A DNA stretch of 64,000 nt from Gracilibacillus massiliensis (GCF_001458115.1 NZ_CZRP01000013.1:186001-250000); one strand, 5' to 3'; shown: positions 48,746-58,315, counted from the first letter of the stretch. Numbers and translations: made by a program. The notes: generated from the letters alone by a model not told the origin.

Positions 48746-49606
48746 TTGTCAATTAAAATACTTGCCGATTCTGCATGCGATTTATCAGCTGAAGATTTTC
48801 AAAAATATGATATTGAAATGTTGCCGTTAACTGTTCAACTAGATGGGGAAGATTATCAAGATGGTGTCTCTATTTCATCCAAACAAGTATACGATGCCAT
48901 GCGTGAAGGGAAAGCTCCCAAAACGGCTCAAGTCAGTCCTCATCTCTTTAAAGAAGCATTTGAAAAGCACGCCAAGGCAGGAAACCAGGTCTTATATTTA
49001 GCTTTTTCTTCTGAGCTGTCTGGAACTTTTCAAGGTGCAAAATTAATGGAACAAGAGGTTAAAGAAGAATATCCTGATTTTGAATTGCATGTCCTTGATA
49101 CTAAATGTGCTTCATTAGGCTACGGTTTGGTGGTAATCAGAGCAGCAGAATCAGTTCAATCTGGGGCTAGTATGGGTGAAGTCTTAGCGGTTAGCAAGCA
49201 TTATTATCAACATATGGAGCATATTTTCACTGTAGATGATTTGGAATATTTGTATCGCGGAGGACGTGTTAGTAAGACGCAAGCGTTTGTTGGTACTTTA
49301 CTAAAAGTTAAACCACTCTTACACATGGAAGACGGAAAATTAATTCCACTCGAGAAAGTAAGAGGGTCTAAAAAAGTATATAAACGTATTTTAGAGGTCA
49401 TGAGTGAAAGAGGGACTGACTTCGAAAATCAAGTTGTTGGGATCAGTCATGGAGATGATCTCGAAACAGCGGAGCAAATTGCAGAAATGATACGTGAAAA
49501 ATGGACTGTTAAAGATATTAAAATTAACATGATCGGCTCATCGATCGGAGCCCATGCAGGTCCAGGAACAATTTCGATCTTTTTCTTAAATGACTCACCA
49601 AAATAA
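48746..49606 (+). CDS. DegV family fatty-acid-binding protein (YitS/FakB-like)
   Basis: TTG 48746 after AAAGGAGGG gives 286 residues starting MSIKILADSACDLSAEDF. DegV marks are TAQVSPHLFKEAFEKH, YLAFSSELSGTFQGAKL, the lipid-pocket VDDLEYLYRGGRVSKTQAFV and GSSIGAHAGPGTISIFF. DegV/FakB proteins hold a fatty acid for phosphorylation by FakA kinase. The in-frame ORF upstream to 48644 lacks a ribosome site. Confidence 0.92.
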   Translation: MSIKILADSACDLSAEDFQKYDIEMLPLTVQLDGEDYQDGVSISSKQVYDAMREGKAPKTAQVSPHLFKEAFEKHAKAGNQVLYLAFSSELSGTFQGAKLMEQEVKEEYPDFELHVLDTKCASLGYGLVVIRAAESVQSGASMGEVLAVSKHYYQHMEHIFTVDDLEYLYRGGRVSKTQAFVGTLLKVKPLLHMEDGKLIPLEKVRGSKKVYKRILEVMSERGTDFENQVVGISHGDDLETAEQIAEMIREKWTVKDIKINMIGSSIGAHAGPGTISIFFLNDSPK

Positions 49607-49624
49607 TGTAATACTCCTTAAGGA

Positions 49625-49668
49625 AAAGGCTGAGCAAAGAATTCATCATATGTTCAGCCTTTTTTTGC
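49625..49668 (+). terminator. degV terminator
   Basis: AAAGGCTGA-C pairs with GTTCAGCCTTT, then TTTTTGC. Also near the 3' end of the convergent xylH gene. Confidence 0.85.
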
Positions 49669-49704
49669 TTTATTTAACATTTGTAAAACGAGTTCAATGT
49701 ATCT

Positions 49705-50886
49705 TTATTTTTTTCGCTTTCGTTTTCTACTGTAAATATCTACCCATACTGCGAGAATCAGAATAGAACCTTTAACAATCGACTGCCAAAACACATCAAT
49801 ATTCATAATACTCATACCATTATCTAAACTCGCCATAACTAAAGCACCAATTACCGCTCCTGCAATGGTTCCAACGCCCCCCATTAAGCTAGTGCCACCT
49901 ATGACACACGCAGCAATTGCATCTAACTCATACATCGTACCTGCACTAGTTGTAGCAGCGTTAACACGTGCTGTTAGAATTAGTCCAGCAATGGCTGCCA
50001 ATGTATTACCTAATACAAACACGGTCAGAATTCGTCTTTTAATATTTATCCCTGATAAGGATGCTGCTTCCGGATTTCCACCAATAGCATAAACTTGTCG
50101 GCCAAAAACAGTATTTTTCGCAATAATCGTAAAAATAATCGCAAGAAAAATAACTAATAATATTGGAATAGGTATCCCTTGATAAGCATTCATTAACATA
50201 ACATAACCAATGATAATCAAACAGAAAATTGCAATTTGACTAACCGTTAACGTTTTTGAAAAGACATCAAACCCATATTTTATCCGTGCATTTCGTTTCG
50301 TGATAATCATATAGGTAGTAATAATAATTGCCACAATTCCGATTCCTAAGCCTACAGGAGAAGGTATATAGCCTTGACCGAGGATTTTTAGTCCTGGTGT
50401 TAGTGGTGCAACGGTCTGGCTACCGGTAACTCCTTGCAAAATTCCACGAAAAATCAACATACCACCTAATGTAACAATAAAAGCCGGAACTGCCCTGTAG
50501 GCGACCCACCAACCTTGAAACAAGCCAATTAATGCACCTAACAGAACGGTAAGTAAAATGACGAGGACAGGGTGCATTCCAAGCCATACATTTAAAATCG
50601 CTGCAACGCCACCGGTTAAGCCAACTAATGACCCAACAGATAAGTCAATTTGACCAGCGACAATAATCATAACCATCCCGATCGCTAAAATGGCGGTAAC
50701 AGACATTTGTAAAAATAAATTCGAGAGATTTCTTGGGGTCAAGAATGCATCGTTTAATAAGGAAAACAATAACCAAATCGCAATTAAAGCGACAATCATT
50801 GTATATGCACGAACATCTAATTTGAATATTTTTTTCTTTATCTGTTTTTCTTCTACGTGTTCCTGAACTTCTTCCACCGCACTCAT
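49705..50886 (-). CDS. xylH: sugar ABC transporter permease XylH
   Basis: The 393-residue permease of the BPD_transp_2 family has about ten membrane segments and the phrases GMVMIIVAGQIDLSVGSLVGL, VPAFIVTLGGMLIFRG, RQVYAIGGNPEAASLSGINI and GTSLMGGVGTIAGAVIG. These are typical of the xylose/multiple sugar class. The charged N-terminus (EEVQEHVEEKQIKKK) is cytosolic. Its ATG overlaps the xylG stop (ATGA). It is the last gene of xylFGH. Confidence 0.92.
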   Translation of the reverse strand: MSAVEEVQEHVEEKQIKKKIFKLDVRAYTMIVALIAIWLLFSLLNDAFLTPRNLSNLFLQMSVTAILAIGMVMIIVAGQIDLSVGSLVGLTGGVAAILNVWLGMHPVLVILLTVLLGALIGLFQGWWVAYRAVPAFIVTLGGMLIFRGILQGVTGSQTVAPLTPGLKILGQGYIPSPVGLGIGIVAIIITTYMIITKRNARIKYGFDVFSKTLTVSQIAIFCLIIIGYVMLMNAYQGIPIPILLVIFLAIIFTIIAKNTVFGRQVYAIGGNPEAASLSGINIKRRILTVFVLGNTLAAIAGLILTARVNAATTSAGTMYELDAIAACVIGGTSLMGGVGTIAGAVIGALVMASLDNGMSIMNIDVFWQSIVKGSILILAVWVDIYSRKRKRKK

Positions 50887-52406
50887 ACTAAGGTCCCTCC
50901 CGTTGCTGCCGTCATTATTTTTTCTTGTGTCGCTTCTTCTGCTTCAAATTCAGCTGCTTTACTACCTTCTGATATCACCATAATGCGATGACTCATTCCT
51001 ATTACTTCTGGTAGTTCAGAAGATATCATAATGATCGCGACACCCTCTTTAACTAACTGATTGATAATATTATAGATCTCAAATTTCGCACCTACATCAA
51101 TTCCTCGTGTGGGCTCATCCAAAATCAGTAATTTTGGTTTGGTCATCAACCATTTCCCAAGTACAACCTTTTGTTGATTTCCTCCACTTAGCTGACCTAC
51201 TAACGTTTCTACCGAAGGAGCCTTTATTCGTAATGAGTCTAAATACGTATTACCGAAGTAAATCTCTTTGTTACCATCTAAAAAATTCATTTTCGAAACC
51301 GCATCTAAACTCGCCATCGTCACATTATTTTTGATATCCATCCCTAAGATTAAACCATATCTTTTTCGATCTTCTGATACCAATGCCATCCCATGTTTAA
51401 TTGCTTGTTGAGCATTTTGAATCGTCACCTTGCGATCATTGATCCGCACCTCACCTTGATTCATTCCTGTATAGGAACCAAACAGACTCATTACTAGTTC
51501 CGTTCTTCCTGATCCCATCAGACCTGCAATACCAAGAATTTCCCCAGCACGAACATTAAAGGATATATCATCTAGTACTTTTTTAGTTGGTATTAGTGGG
51601 TCCCAAATGGTGTAGTTATTCACTTCCAGTACCATTTTTCCTGCTTTCGTTTCTATTTTGGGAAACCTTTCTTTTAATTCACGACCTACCATCAAAGAAA
51701 TCACTTTATCTTCTGTTAATTCTTCAACCGGCTTGGTAGCGACGGTTTGGCCATCTCGTAAAATGGTTATTTGATCTGCGATAGAGAAAACCTCTTCGAT
51801 TTTATGGGATATATAAATACAAGTAACGCCTCTTTTTCGGAATTCTCGCAAAATGTTTAATAATATCTTTACTTCCGTTTCAGTCAGGGCTGCAGTGGGT
51901 TCGTCCAGTATTAATATATGAGCATTCTTCGACAATGCTTTTGCTATTTCTATTAATTGCTGCTGACCTATACCAAGAGACCCTGTAACGGTTTCTGGAC
52001 TAATACCTTTTAACCCAACTTCTGCTAACCACTTATTCGTTTCTTTAAACATTTCATTTTTTTGAATAAAGCCAAAGGTTGATGGCTCTTTACCTAGAAT
52101 TAGATTCTCTGCTACAGTCATATGCTTGACCATTGCCAACTCTTGATAAATAATAGCTATCCCGGCTTCTTCCGCATCTTTAATGGATTCAAAATGTCTC
52201 ACTTCCTCATTTACTTCAATTACACCTTGATAGTCACTTGTCGGAAAAAGACCACTTAACACTTTCATTAGTGTCGATTTTCCAGCACCATTTTCTCCAC
52301 ATAATGCATGAATCTCACCTTTTTTCACACTAAATGATACGTTATCTAATGCTTTAACACCTGGAAATTCCTTCGTGATCGATTTCATTTGTAATGCATA
52401 ACTCAA
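50883..52406 (-). CDS. xylG: sugar ABC transporter double ATPase XylG
   Basis: About 507 residues with two ABC domains in one chain. The first has Walker A CGENGAGKSTLMKVL, signature SLGIGQQQLIEIAKAL and Walker B ILILDEPTAAL. The second has GLMGSGRTELVMSLF, signature QLSGGNQQKVVLGKWL and LLILDEPTRGIDVGA. I choose TTG 52406, 10 bases after AGGGAG; ATG 52388 is an alternative. A separate repeat and attenuators lie between it and xylF. Confidence 0.92.
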   Translation of the reverse strand: MSYALQMKSITKEFPGVKALDNVSFSVKKGEIHALCGENGAGKSTLMKVLSGLFPTSDYQGVIEVNEEVRHFESIKDAEEAGIAIIYQELAMVKHMTVAENLILGKEPSTFGFIQKNEMFKETNKWLAEVGLKGISPETVTGSLGIGQQQLIEIAKALSKNAHILILDEPTAALTETEVKILLNILREFRKRGVTCIYISHKIEEVFSIADQITILRDGQTVATKPVEELTEDKVISLMVGRELKERFPKIETKAGKMVLEVNNYTIWDPLIPTKKVLDDISFNVRAGEILGIAGLMGSGRTELVMSLFGSYTGMNQGEVRINDRKVTIQNAQQAIKHGMALVSEDRKRYGLILGMDIKNNVTMASLDAVSKMNFLDGNKEIYFGNTYLDSLRIKAPSVETLVGQLSGGNQQKVVLGKWLMTKPKLLILDEPTRGIDVGAKFEIYNIINQLVKEGVAIIMISSELPEVIGMSHRIMVISEGSKAAEFEAEEATQEKIMTAATGGTLV

Positions 52407-52426
52407 CTGCGGTACACTCCCTTCTA

Positions 52427-52640
52427 TCACAATAAGAAAAGCGCAGAGCGCCCGCTTAGAAACGTAGCGACTTCAGAATCGACTGAGATAAAGGAAGCAC
52501 TGAGAAAAGCGAACCGATGATGACTTTCACCTAAAGGCATAAGTGCGACTAAGCCTCTGGTTTCACCAATCGGCAAGTCTTCTTTATCGTAGGGCGATTT
52601 CGTGAAGTCGCCTAGTTTCTGGCGCTCGGAGCTAGACATG
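52427..52640. repeat. GC-richer intergenic repeat-like element between xylF and xylG
   Basis: The stretch has ends AAAAGCGCAGAGCGCC and GGCGCTCGGAGCTAGAC that pair in part (GAGCGCC/GGCGCTC). Its base composition is GC-richer than the flanks. It resembles the AAAGCGC...GGAGCTAGAC intergenic repeats that I recall from many Bacillaceae genomes. The 70-codon ORF on the minus strand inside it is most likely not a gene. It is the only copy in this window. Confidence 0.6.
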
Positions 52641-52670
52641 ACGTCGCTTATATGCTTTCTTTACTTCTTA

Positions 52671-52717
52671 GAAAAACTCGGCATTCGTCTCGTCTTTTAG
52701 CGAGTGCCGAAGTTTTA
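52671..52717 (-). terminator. second attenuator between xylF and xylG
   Basis: AAAACT-CGGCATTCG pairs with CGAGTGCCGAAGTTTT (one bulge and a G-T), with TTTTTCT following on the minus strand. Confidence 0.8.
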
Positions 52718-52792
52718 CTTATACTTGTTACATTCAAAATTTTCACTTCGTCGAGTTACTCCATCGCTGAAATTTTATGCTTTACTAATGTG

Positions 52793-52834
52793 AAAAAACA
52801 GTAGAAATGTGCGGCGTTCACCCCACATTTCTAC
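52793..52834 (-). terminator. xylF-proximal attenuator
   Basis: GTAGAAATGTG (52801-52811) pairs perfectly with CACATTTCTAC (52824-52834) and is followed by TGTTTTTTC on the minus strand. It lies 16 bases after the xylF stop. Confidence 0.85.
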
Positions 52835-52849
52835 AATACACACATTTAG

Positions 52850-53959
52850 TTACTCTGCATTTTGATAGACATCTTCTTCAGAGTGGAATCCATCGGCAAT
52901 AATAGTGTCATCAATATTTTCCTTAGTTACTGCGATCGGATCTAATAGAATGGAAGGAACGTCAATTTGCCCATTATTCACCGTAGTAGAAGTTTCGATT
53001 TCCTCTCCATTTGCCATTTGTACTGCTAGTTCTGCCACTCGCTCTGCTAAATCTCTAATTGGTTTATAAACGGTCATGGTTTGCGTTCCTTCTACAATTC
53101 GTTGAACAGCTGCTAACTCTGCATCTTGGCCAGAAACTGGAATCTCACCATCCATTCCTTGAGCTGCTAAGGCTTGGATAACTCCACCTGCTGTACCATC
53201 ATTAGCTGCTATAACCGCGTCTATATCATTGTCATTGGAAGTAAGAGCGTTCTCCATATTTGCTAACGCTTCTTCTGGTTCCCAGCCTTTTGTCCATTGA
53301 TCATAAACAATTTCAATATCACCACTATCGATAAGCGGCTGTAAAATATTCATTTGTCCTTGTTTGAATAGGTGAGCATTGTTATCAGTATCCGCTCCTT
53401 CAATTAATACATATTTGCCTTGTGGTACTAACTCAGTAATAGCAGTTGCTTGCATTTCACCTACACGTTCATTATCAAATGAAACATATAGATCCACTTC
53501 AGAATTTTTAATTAATCGATCGTAAGAAATAACTGGAATGTCTTCCGCATGAGCCATTTCCACAATCGAGGCTGATACTTCGGCATCGTGTGGTACAACG
53601 ACTAGTAAATCTACACCTTGTGAAATTAAGTTTTCTGCTTGTGAAATCTGCTTTGCATCATCGCTATCTGCTGATTGAACATTTACTGATGCACCTAACT
53701 CTTCAGCTTTTGAAACAAAAAGATCACGATCTCGTTGCCACCTTTCTTCCTGAAGTGTATCAAGTGAAAAGCCAATACTAATTCCATCTTCATTGGTAGC
53801 TTCTTCTTCACCTGAATCCTCTGTTTCTTCGTCCGCTTCTGTATTTTCTTCTGCTGGTGCATCATCTGTTCCCGTATCCTCACTGGATGTTTCCTCTTCT
53901 CCACATGCTGCCAATAGTAATAAAAGTGCCAGTAACAAAATTCCAAAAACTTTCTTCAT
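52850..53959 (-). CDS. xylF: sugar-binding lipoprotein XylF (D-xylose type)
   Basis: The 369-residue protein has a lipoprotein signal (LLLLLAAC, Cys at residue 19), a long Glu/Thr linker, then the periplasmic-binding domain: ISIGFSLDTLQEERWQRDRD, QGVDLLVVVPHD, VISYDRLIKNSEVDLYVSFD, IEGADTDNNAHLFKQGQM and VIAANDGTAGGVIQAL. These are close to D-xylose-binding XylF proteins. Ribosome site AAGGGGAG. Its promoter region has a CcpA box, and two attenuators separate it from xylGH. Confidence 0.9.
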   Translation of the reverse strand: MKKVFGILLLALLLLLAACGEEETSSEDTGTDDAPAEENTEADEETEDSGEEEATNEDGISIGFSLDTLQEERWQRDRDLFVSKAEELGASVNVQSADSDDAKQISQAENLISQGVDLLVVVPHDAEVSASIVEMAHAEDIPVISYDRLIKNSEVDLYVSFDNERVGEMQATAITELVPQGKYVLIEGADTDNNAHLFKQGQMNILQPLIDSGDIEIVYDQWTKGWEPEEALANMENALTSNDNDIDAVIAANDGTAGGVIQALAAQGMDGEIPVSGQDAELAAVQRIVEGTQTMTVYKPIRDLAERVAELAVQMANGEEIETSTTVNNGQIDVPSILLDPIAVTKENIDDTIIADGFHSEEDVYQNAE

Positions 53960-54011
53960 GTTTTCTCCCCTTTTCTTCTAAAATTTCTTTACAATTAACA
54001 CTTTACCTTAA

Positions 54012-54025
54012 AGAAAGCGCTTTAT
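54012..54025 (-). promoter_or_regulatory. CcpA (cre) site upstream of xylF
   Basis: AGAAAGCGCTTTAT has the palindromic core AAAGCGCTTT (54014-54023), close to the cre consensus TGAAAGCGCTTTCA. It lies about 55 bases before the xylF start, consistent with glucose repression. Confidence 0.7.
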
Positions 54026-54153
54026 TAAGAACATTTAACTTCACTTTTTTACAATGACTAGCACATTTTTATAAGACTATTTTTAAAATTGTTTTAAATT
54101 TTTAATTGTAAACAAAAGAAACATGTGTGAGTCAGTTCAGCTACATCCATGAA

Positions 54154-55713
54154 CTATGCTTTGTTCCCTTCGAATGTAGAAAATAACTGTTCTTTATATT
54201 GACTTGGTGAAATGCCACAATTTTTCTTGAAAACTCGACTGAAATAGTTGGGGTCCTTATAGCCTACGGTCAATGAAATTTCTTTCAAGCTCATCTGATT
54301 TTGTTGAATATATTCTTTCGCTTTACGAATACGACATTTCGTTAAATAATCAATATAACTAATATCAAAATGGTCTTTATATAATTTACTTACATAATGA
54401 GAGGTAACTTCTACCTTATCTGCCAGCCAATCTAATGTAATATCCTCCATATAATGGTGATCAATCAATTGTTTTACTTTCTTTGCAATACTAAAGTCCA
54501 TCTCCTCACTCATTTGCGCATAGTGAGATTGTATAGAAGTTAACAGCCCTTCCGCTTCCACAAATAATTGATCATAGGATGAAATCGTTCTTGATAATCG
54601 TAGCTTAGGAAGATGAATTCCTAATTCTACAAAATAACGGTATATTAACGTTAAAATTTCTCCGATGTGTAATTTCGTTTCTTCCATATCACGATTTGTT
54701 TGTTGATATAAACGAATTAAGTGTACAAACATACTTTTTACCGCTCGCCAGTTATTATCCTGTAAGTGTTCCAAAATTTCTTGTTCGATTTCATATGCTC
54801 CCGTAAGATTTACTTCGGTCGTATCTTCAAAAAAACAATAATTTGTTTGTTTATTTACATTGATCGTAGCTCTCAATGATTGATAATAGGATTCTTTAAT
54901 ATAAAAAATATTCGAAGAAAGCTGGCCAATTCCGAAAAAAACTCGAGCATCTTCACTCTTCGCAACAACTAACAATTGTCGTATCACTTTCATTGCTGTC
55001 TTTTTGAGGTGTGCTTCTTGATTGTCAAGAAAAATAATTAGTGGAATTTGCTTGCCGGAAAAAGCACCAAACCAGCCTTTTGCTACTTTATGAAAAGCGT
55101 GTTTTAATTGACTATAGATATGCTCTCTTTTTTCTCGATCCCATTCCTCCTCCACAAAATGTACAGATACAGCAAAGCAAGGAATAGTAGTTTCAATTTC
55201 AAATAAACGCATGCTTTCTTGAATATGTACTTCATGAAGGTAATCAAATAACAGTTGCAACACAATATCTGCTTCAACAATAGGTAAGATTGCGTGGACG
55301 TGATTATGCGCTTGTTCAATTCGTCGTTTTTCCTCTCTATCTTTTTCCACTTCTACAATAACCTTTTCTATTGCACTTACAATATCTTGTTCCTTACTAG
55401 GCTTCAAAATATAGTCACGAACTCCTAAACTAACCGCTCGTTGCGCGTAGGAAAAGGTGTCATAAGATGAAACGATAACAATCTTCGGTTGATAATGCTT
55501 TAGTATATGCTCTGATGCTTGTAAACCATCAACTACAGGCATTTTAATATCCATTAAAATAATATCTGGCTTTTTCTTAATAGCAATTTGAATAGCTTGC
55601 TTACCATTTTCTGCGTGTCCGATAATTTCCATATTCGCTAGATTATCTTGCAATATTTTTGTAAGGCCAATTCGTTCAATCTCCTCATCATCACAAACTA
55701 TCAATGTAACCAA
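54154..55713 (-). CDS. YesN-type response regulator with AraC DNA-binding domain
   Basis: TTG 55713, 7 bases after GGGGAG, gives about 519 residues. The receiver domain (1-120) has acidic pocket VCDDEEIERIG, phospho-acceptor Asp in DIILMDIKMPVVDG and Lys in DYILKPSKEQD. A long middle region (about 130-410) links to a C-terminal AraC HTH pair: ITLDWLADKVEVTSHYVSKL and LKEISLTVGYKDPNYFSRVF. It is expected to activate xylFGH when phosphorylated by the adjacent kinase. Confidence 0.92.
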   Translation of the reverse strand: MVTLIVCDDEEIERIGLTKILQDNLANMEIIGHAENGKQAIQIAIKKKPDIILMDIKMPVVDGLQASEHILKHYQPKIVIVSSYDTFSYAQRAVSLGVRDYILKPSKEQDIVSAIEKVIVEVEKDREEKRRIEQAHNHVHAILPIVEADIVLQLLFDYLHEVHIQESMRLFEIETTIPCFAVSVHFVEEEWDREKREHIYSQLKHAFHKVAKGWFGAFSGKQIPLIIFLDNQEAHLKKTAMKVIRQLLVVAKSEDARVFFGIGQLSSNIFYIKESYYQSLRATINVNKQTNYCFFEDTTEVNLTGAYEIEQEILEHLQDNNWRAVKSMFVHLIRLYQQTNRDMEETKLHIGEILTLIYRYFVELGIHLPKLRLSRTISSYDQLFVEAEGLLTSIQSHYAQMSEEMDFSIAKKVKQLIDHHYMEDITLDWLADKVEVTSHYVSKLYKDHFDISYIDYLTKCRIRKAKEYIQQNQMSLKEISLTVGYKDPNYFSRVFKKNCGISPSQYKEQLFSTFEGNKA

Positions 55714-55751
55714 ATAATTTCTCCCCTTTCTATTTTTCATATTAAGTCTTG

Positions 55752-57206
55752 TTATCCATCTGGGAGGGGTTGAACACCCCTCTCAGATGGAAGTCTCGCT
55801 TTATATAGTTTTAATGCTACACATGTGCCGATGTTTGGTTTGCTCGTAATGTCAACTACGTCTTCTTCGCCGAAGAAAATACTTAGCCTTTTAACGACAG
55901 AATAGATGCCATGCGACTTTCGGTTTTGGTCGAATTGTAATAATGATTGTATTTTGTCAACTGCAATTCCTTTTCCATCATCCATAATTTCGACCATTAT
56001 ATAAGAAGGATGCTCACTTATATTAATACTGATTGTCCCACCGAATTCTGATGGATCAATCGAATGAACAAATGCATTTTCAACAATAGGTTGAATCGAT
56101 AAGCTCGGTAATAAAATATCTAACTGATCTGTCTGAATCGATAACTCAAATTGGACACGATTAGGAAACCTAGCCTGGAGAATTTCTATATACTCATGAA
56201 TAATATCTAATTCTTCTTGTAATGTGACTGGTAAGTCGAAATTCCGCAAATTATAACGCAACAGGTTAGCAACTGTAACCATTAAGTTACTCGTTTCTTT
56301 TGCTCCTTCTACATATGCTTTTTTCGATAATGCATTAAGCGTATTGAACAAAAAATGCGGGTTCATTTGACTTTGTAACAGTTTTAATTCACTATCCTTC
56401 AACAATAATTCATATTCTTTCACTTCTTTTTCAAGCTTTGCTTTCGACTTAATTTCTTGAATTAATTCTTTAATACTCTGCCTCATCTGATTAAAGGTAT
56501 CTGCCAGAAAAAGCATTTCATCATTCGCTTTGACGTTAATTGGCTGATCAAAGTTACCTTTTGCTATTTCTTTCGCCCCTTTAATCAAGCTTTCGATCGA
56601 CTTTGTAATGCCCTTTGAAAATAAGTAAGACAAAATTAGCAAAAAGACAAATACAGTACCAAGCGTGGTAACCCCTAATTTGGTGATACTTTCACCTAAA
56701 TGAATCATTCTTTCATAAATTTGCTCATGATCAGAGATCTCCATTTTTAATAAGGACAACGTAGTTTCATTCACATATTGGGAAATGTCTACTGATTCAT
56801 CATAAAATGTTTGGGCTAATTGAAGTTGATTACTTTGTACCGCTCTTTCCATCATTTCCATCGTATTTAATTGACTATCGATTATCCCACGATAATTATC
56901 AATAAAATATTGATTATGTTCATTTTTCAATTGGAGACTTTGTTGATTTAAATTTGTCAATATTTCTTGTTCGGCGTTCAACTTTTCAAGACTTGTCGTA
57001 GTCTGCTTCAATTTATAGTCATTTAACACCATTAGAACCGCTTGACTATGGGTCGATATTTCATTTAATAATAAGTATCGTTCTAAAGTGACTTGATAGT
57101 ATTTCATCGAATGATGATTTAAATAGCTAATGACAGCCCAAAAACTTGCCATCACAACGATAATGCCAAGTGATAAAACGACTATTCGATGTTGTATCTT
57201 ATTCAT
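55752..57206 (-). CDS. LytS/YesM-type sensor histidine kinase
   Basis: About 484 residues. Membrane helix near residues 8-28, an external helical region to about 165, a second membrane helix (about 170-195), a HAMP domain (SIESLIKGAKEIAKGNFDQP), the His_kinase motif LLQSQMNPHFLFNTLNALS with the phosphoryl His, and an ATPase domain with PIVENAFVHSI and EIMDDGKGIAV. The start ATG 57206 overlaps the receptor gene by 8 bases, so translation is coupled. Confidence 0.92.
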   Translation of the reverse strand: MNKIQHRIVVLSLGIIVVMASFWAVISYLNHHSMKYYQVTLERYLLLNEISTHSQAVLMVLNDYKLKQTTTSLEKLNAEQEILTNLNQQSLQLKNEHNQYFIDNYRGIIDSQLNTMEMMERAVQSNQLQLAQTFYDESVDISQYVNETTLSLLKMEISDHEQIYERMIHLGESITKLGVTTLGTVFVFLLILSYLFSKGITKSIESLIKGAKEIAKGNFDQPINVKANDEMLFLADTFNQMRQSIKELIQEIKSKAKLEKEVKEYELLLKDSELKLLQSQMNPHFLFNTLNALSKKAYVEGAKETSNLMVTVANLLRYNLRNFDLPVTLQEELDIIHEYIEILQARFPNRVQFELSIQTDQLDILLPSLSIQPIVENAFVHSIDPSEFGGTISINISEHPSYIMVEIMDDGKGIAVDKIQSLLQFDQNRKSHGIYSVVKRLSIFFGEEDVVDITSKPNIGTCVALKLYKARLPSERGVQPLPDG

Positions 57207-58209
57207 GGGCATCACCATCATTAGAATCCAACTCATCTACCATGTGAATAGAAGTATACCTTTCCATAGGCAAGGGTAATTCGTCAGCAGCCAACCATTG
57301 TGTCATGAGATCCATGCTTTTTGCTCCTATTTGCTGGTAATCATGGGCTAGGGCCACTTCCACTTCAGATTCTTTCATTAACTGTAGTACTTCCTCGGTT
57401 GCATCGAAGGAGTATATCAAATGTTTCTGTTTGTTTACCCTTGATTTAATAGTAGATACCACTTTTGACACATCATTACTATTTAATACGATAAACGCAT
57501 CTATTGCTGGATATTGATTTAATACTTCGTTCGTTTGATCTGGGGCTGTCCAAATTCTGTCTTGGTTGGAGGCGAGCGGATAGATTACTTCTATAGATGG
57601 ATATTCTTGAAAGGATTGATTAATGCCTAGCAGACGATGAGTATTCATAAAGGAGGTTTGATAGTCACCGATAATTCCGACGGATCCTTTATGGTCTAGT
57701 TTTTCCATAATGGTATTTGCCATTATTTTTCCGGAAAATTGATGATTAGATCCTACGTATGTTTTTCGTAAACTATGTGGAACATCATTGCCAATCGTAA
57801 TCACTGCAATCCCTTTTTTAATTGCTTTATTAATCACTTGCCGAACATTCAAATCATCCACACCATACAGGATAATGCCATCTGTTTTAGAGGAAATAGC
57901 CACTTCCATTTCCTTTACTATTTCTTGCGCTGTTTCATTTAATGTCTTTTTGACATCAAGGTGAACATCTAATGCTTCAGCTGATGCAAGTGCCTCTTGT
58001 TCTACTAGCTCCATTTGCTCCTGCCTCGTCCCTGGGATAATTAAGGTAATTCTTTTTTTGGGTACTTCATCAAACGCTGGATTAGTATAATTTTCAATCT
58101 CTTGGAGTGTTGTCATTGTAGGCTTATAAATCAAATAGATACGGTAAAAGGAAAAAAGCATACTTGCAGAAAAAATAGTTAAAACAATGATCATTAACCA
58201 TTTGTTCAT
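57199..58209 (-). CDS. membrane-anchored sugar-binding receptor of the sensor system (XylFII-like)
   Basis: The 336-residue protein has one N-terminal membrane helix (LMIIVLTIFSASMLFSFY) without a lipobox, then a periplasmic-binding-protein domain: ITLIIPGTRQEQMELVEQEA, DGIILYGVDDLNVRQVINK, TYVGSNHQFSGKIMANTIM and DAFIVLNSNDVSKVVSTI. It resembles the anchored xylose receptor XylFII that acts with LytS/YesN kinases in clostridia. It would bind sugar outside and signal through the adjacent kinase. First gene of the three-gene operon; a cre site lies upstream. Confidence 0.88.
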   Translation of the reverse strand: MNKWLMIIVLTIFSASMLFSFYRIYLIYKPTMTTLQEIENYTNPAFDEVPKKRITLIIPGTRQEQMELVEQEALASAEALDVHLDVKKTLNETAQEIVKEMEVAISSKTDGIILYGVDDLNVRQVINKAIKKGIAVITIGNDVPHSLRKTYVGSNHQFSGKIMANTIMEKLDHKGSVGIIGDYQTSFMNTHRLLGINQSFQEYPSIEVIYPLASNQDRIWTAPDQTNEVLNQYPAIDAFIVLNSNDVSKVVSTIKSRVNKQKHLIYSFDATEEVLQLMKESEVEVALAHDYQQIGAKSMDLMTQWLAADELPLPMERYTSIHMVDELDSNDGDAHE

Positions 58210-58315
58210 GAATAAAACCTCTCTCTTTATGAATTTTATCTTATGACTAGAAATAATGTATTGGAAAGTTTAAAATGGGGATTATTCTCGTGAAGTAGTA
58301 AGTATAGTATAATAA

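Noticed and set aside
52427-52639. 70-codon minus-strand ORF between xylF and xylG
   Set aside because: It coincides exactly with a repeat-like element, has no plausible ribosome site and its translation looks like random readthrough of the palindromic DNA.
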